A stretch of DNA of 9,245 nt from UBA7803 sp041690675 (GTDB taxonomy: Bacteria > Pseudomonadota > Gammaproteobacteria > Pseudomonadales > Azotimanducaceae), in NCBI GenBank assembly GCA_041690675.1, contig JAWLGU010000125.1, positions 1-9,245 on the forward strand. Reading direction: 5' to 3'. A program made the translations under genes and the position numbers. Positions 8,489 to 9,245 of this stretch are shown here, piece by piece. The notes below the pieces were generated by a model, which had not been told where the DNA came from, did not search any database, and saw only the letters and a list, made by a program, of their open reading frames with translations. Position 1 is the stretch's first letter. Every line of letters begins with the position of its first letter.

Positions 8489-8912
8489 CGTGGAAATGTA
8501 CCTGCTGTTCCGGGTCGCCGGCTACGTCGGCGCCGGGCTCACCGTGGTGCTGGTGCTGGCCACGGCGGTGGCCGGGGTGGCGCTGCTGCGCCGCCAGGGG
8601 CTCGCCACCCTGACCCGGGGCATGGCGCGGCTGGAGCGCGGGCAACTGCCCGCCCGTGAGGTGGCGGAAGGCCTGCTCCTGGCGATGGCCGGCGCCCTGC
8701 TGTTGCTGCCGGGCTTCGTGAGCGATGCGGTGGGGTTCCTGCTGTTGTGGCCCGCGGTGCGGGCGGCGGTGGCCGCCCGGATCCTGCCGGAGCCGCCCGG
8801 CGCGGGCCGCGGCCCCGGCGGCGACGTCATCGAAGGCGAGTTCGAGTCGCGGGAGGAGCCGAACGGGGCCGATGGCGACCACCACGGCGGCCCACCCCGG
8901 CGCCTGCCGTGA
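8451..8912 (+). CDS. fxsA: FxsA family membrane protein
   Basis: The 153-residue product begins MRFWPLVLFLAPIVEMYLLF, aligning with the start of E. coli FxsA (158 residues). Hydrophobic segments are at about 3-24, 28-46, 70-88 and 90-107. The third and fourth surround the family motif LLLLPGFVSDAVGFLLL. RRQG follows the second segment. A Gly/Pro-rich cytoplasmic tail contains GGDVIEGEFE, a block seen in many family members. FxsA is an inner-membrane protein whose overproduction eases exclusion of phage T7 by the F plasmid in E. coli; its normal role is unknown. GAGG at 8439-8442 lies 8 bases before the ATG. Its place directly upstream of groES is the usual gammaproteobacterial arrangement and supports the call. 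Confidence 0.93.
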   Translation: MRFWPLVLFLAPIVEMYLLFRVAGYVGAGLTVVLVLATAVAGVALLRRQGLATLTRGMARLERGQLPAREVAEGLLLAMAGALLLLPGFVSDAVGFLLLWPAVRAAVAARILPEPPGAGRGPGGDVIEGEFESREEPNGADGDHHGGPPRRLP

Positions 8913-8939
8913 TGACTGCGCGCCCCGAACCCCGTGTGC

Positions 8940-8959
8940 GCGCGCACCCCAGTGCGCGC
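8940..8959 (+). terminator. GC hairpin after fxsA, possible weak terminator
   Basis: GCGCGCAC (8940-8947) and GTGCGCGC (8952-8959) form a perfect 8-bp stem with loop CCCA, 28 bases after the fxsA stop. It is followed by CCCTCTT and lacks a real U-tract, so intrinsic termination would be inefficient. The first arm is also part of the 12-base palindrome GTGCGCGCGCAC (8936-8947). Confidence 0.35.
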
Positions 8960-8963
8960 CCCT

Positions 8964-8990
8964 CTTGAAATCCCGAATCCCGGCCCCATT
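8964..8990 (+). promoter_or_regulatory. Sigma-32 (RpoH) heat-shock promoter for groESL
   Basis: CTTGAAA at 8964-8970 is followed, 13 bases later, by CCCCATT at 8984-8990. This matches the E. coli sigma-32 consensus (CTTGAAA, a spacer of about 11-16, CCCCATNT) almost fully and closely resembles the known E. coli groE promoter. The predicted transcript start is near 8996-8999, giving a leader of about 190 bases before groES. Box sequence and spacing are seen directly; use by RpoH is inferred. Confidence 0.72.
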
Positions 8991-8996
8991 GTGCAG

Positions 8997-9023
8997 ACGC
9001 GGAAGGCTTTTCGCCGTCCGCGT
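8997..9023 (+). other. Hairpin at the predicted 5' end of the sigma-32 transcript
   Basis: ACGCGGA (8997-9003) pairs with TCCGCGT (9017-9023). After one A-G mismatch, GGC (9005-9007) pairs with GCC (9013-9015), leaving the loop TTTTC. No U-tract follows, so it is not a standard terminator. Because it starts where the sigma-32 transcript should begin, it could be a 5' stabilising stem of the groESL mRNA; that role is inference. Confidence 0.4.
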
Positions 9024-9066
9024 TCGCTGCAGCGTCCCCGGTCAGGCCGAGGGCGTTCAGCGCGGC

Positions 9067-9094
9067 TTGAAACTCCGGTGGCCGCGATTATCAT
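9067..9094 (+). promoter_or_regulatory. Proximal groESL promoter, sigma-70-like
   Basis: TTGAAA (9067-9072) and TATCAT (9089-9094) are separated by 16 bases; the boxes match the sigma-70 consensus at four and five of six positions. Transcription should start near 9101, which places CIRCE (from 9108) within the first bases of the transcript, the usual position for HrcA repression. The upstream C makes CTTGAAA, so weak sigma-32 overlap is possible, but the matching -10 (CGCGATTA) is poor. Confidence 0.55.
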
Positions 9095-9107
9095 AGCGGG
9101 CCTCGGA

Positions 9108-9134
9108 TTAGCACTCTCTATCCGAGAGTGCTAA
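9108..9134 (+). promoter_or_regulatory. CIRCE operator (HrcA binding site) for groESL
   Basis: TTAGCACTC, a 9-base spacer and GAGTGCTAA match the CIRCE consensus at every arm position. HrcA binds this element as a dimer and represses groESL, and sometimes dnaK, until heat shock titrates GroEL, which HrcA needs to stay active. It lies 52 bases before the groES ATG. The site implies that the genome encodes HrcA, which is not in the window. Confidence 0.96.
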
Positions 9135-9149
9135 CAATGGGTGTTAGCA
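9129..9149 (+). repeat. Inverted repeat reusing the right CIRCE arm
   Basis: TGCTAACA (9129-9136) and TGTTAGCA (9142-9149) form a perfect 8-bp stem with loop ATGGG. The left arm lies largely inside the right arm of CIRCE, so in RNA this hairpin and the CIRCE hairpin exclude each other. A short palindrome, CCCTTAAGGG, follows at 9153-9162. Confidence 0.6.
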
Positions 9150-9186
9150 AAACCCTTAAGGGATTTAACTGGGAGATCAGTAGGTA

Positions 9187-9245
9187 ATGAAAATTCGACC
9201 TCTACACGATCGCGTCGTCGTGCGCCGGTTGGAAGAAGAGACAAA
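9187..9245 (+). CDS. groES: Co-chaperonin GroES, 5' end only
   Basis: Nineteen codons are present before the window ends, encoding MKIRPLHDRVVVRRLEEET, the near-invariant GroES N-terminus. GroES is the 10-kDa lid of the GroEL folding chamber in the cytoplasm. A GGGAG at 9171-9175 lies 11 bases before the ATG, with TAGGT closer in. groEL should follow beyond the edge. Upstream signals (sigma-32 promoter, sigma-70-like promoter, CIRCE) indicate heat-shock control. Confidence 0.97.
   Translation, partial: MKIRPLHDRVVVRRLEEET

Noticed and set aside
6483..8885. Minus-strand open frame of 800 codons across yajQ, ampG and fxsA
   Set aside because: It runs in another frame through three well-supported genes and its translation is Pro/Arg/His-rich shadow sequence.
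8934..9134. Plus-strand 66-codon frame in the fxsA-groES gap
   Set aside because: It runs through both promoters and ends inside CIRCE, has no ribosome site and no recognisable motif; the bases are explained by regulatory elements.

Overview
The window is ordinary chromosomal DNA from a GC-rich proteobacterium, most likely a gammaproteobacterium. Three things point there: an 887-residue homodimeric-type pyruvate dehydrogenase E1 that can be followed block by block against E. coli AceE, an AmpG/YajQ/FxsA gene complement, and fxsA placed directly before groES. A perfect CIRCE operator in front of groES is unlike enteric bacteria and fits HrcA-bearing gammaproteobacteria such as Ectothiorhodospiraceae or xanthomonads. 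The genus is not claimed. I see no mobile element, tRNA, rRNA, CRISPR array or sign of recent transfer. No stretch longer than about 300 bases lacks a gene.

Layout. Bases 2-82 hold the last codons of a ROK-family sugar kinase. aceE (132-2795) and aceF (2803-4479) follow on the plus strand as a tightly coupled pair for the pyruvate dehydrogenase complex; no E3 (lpd) gene follows in this window. Facing them on the minus strand is a two-gene unit with an ATGA overlap: a response regulator with a receiver and a decayed GGDEF domain (6018-5032), then a PduO-type cobalamin adenosyltransferase (5035-4484). A 99-base divergent region (6019-6117) carries three copies of TTCCGGGA and separates the regulator from yajQ (6118-6600, plus). 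Convergent with yajQ, and overlapping its end by 20 bases, is ampG (8056-6581, minus), which lies 18 bases behind an alkyltransferase-like DNA repair gene (8488-8075, minus). That gene is divergent from, and nominally overlaps, fxsA (8451-8912, plus). The window ends in the first 19 codons of groES (9187 onward).

The most information-dense part is the 274-base fxsA-groES gap. It holds a near-consensus sigma-32 promoter (CTTGAAA ... CCCCATT), a hairpin starting at its predicted transcript 5' end, a second sigma-70-like promoter (TTGAAA-N16-TATCAT), a perfect CIRCE just downstream of that, and a further inverted repeat that reuses the right arm of CIRCE. This looks like dual positive (sigma-32) and negative (HrcA) heat-shock control of groESL.

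The other items worth following are the catalytically dead-looking GGDEF regulator coupled to cobalamin adenosylation and divergent from a YajQ-family gene, and the triplicated motif between them. Most of the window is conserved housekeeping sequence, and I do not see a clear case for a wholly new multi-gene system.
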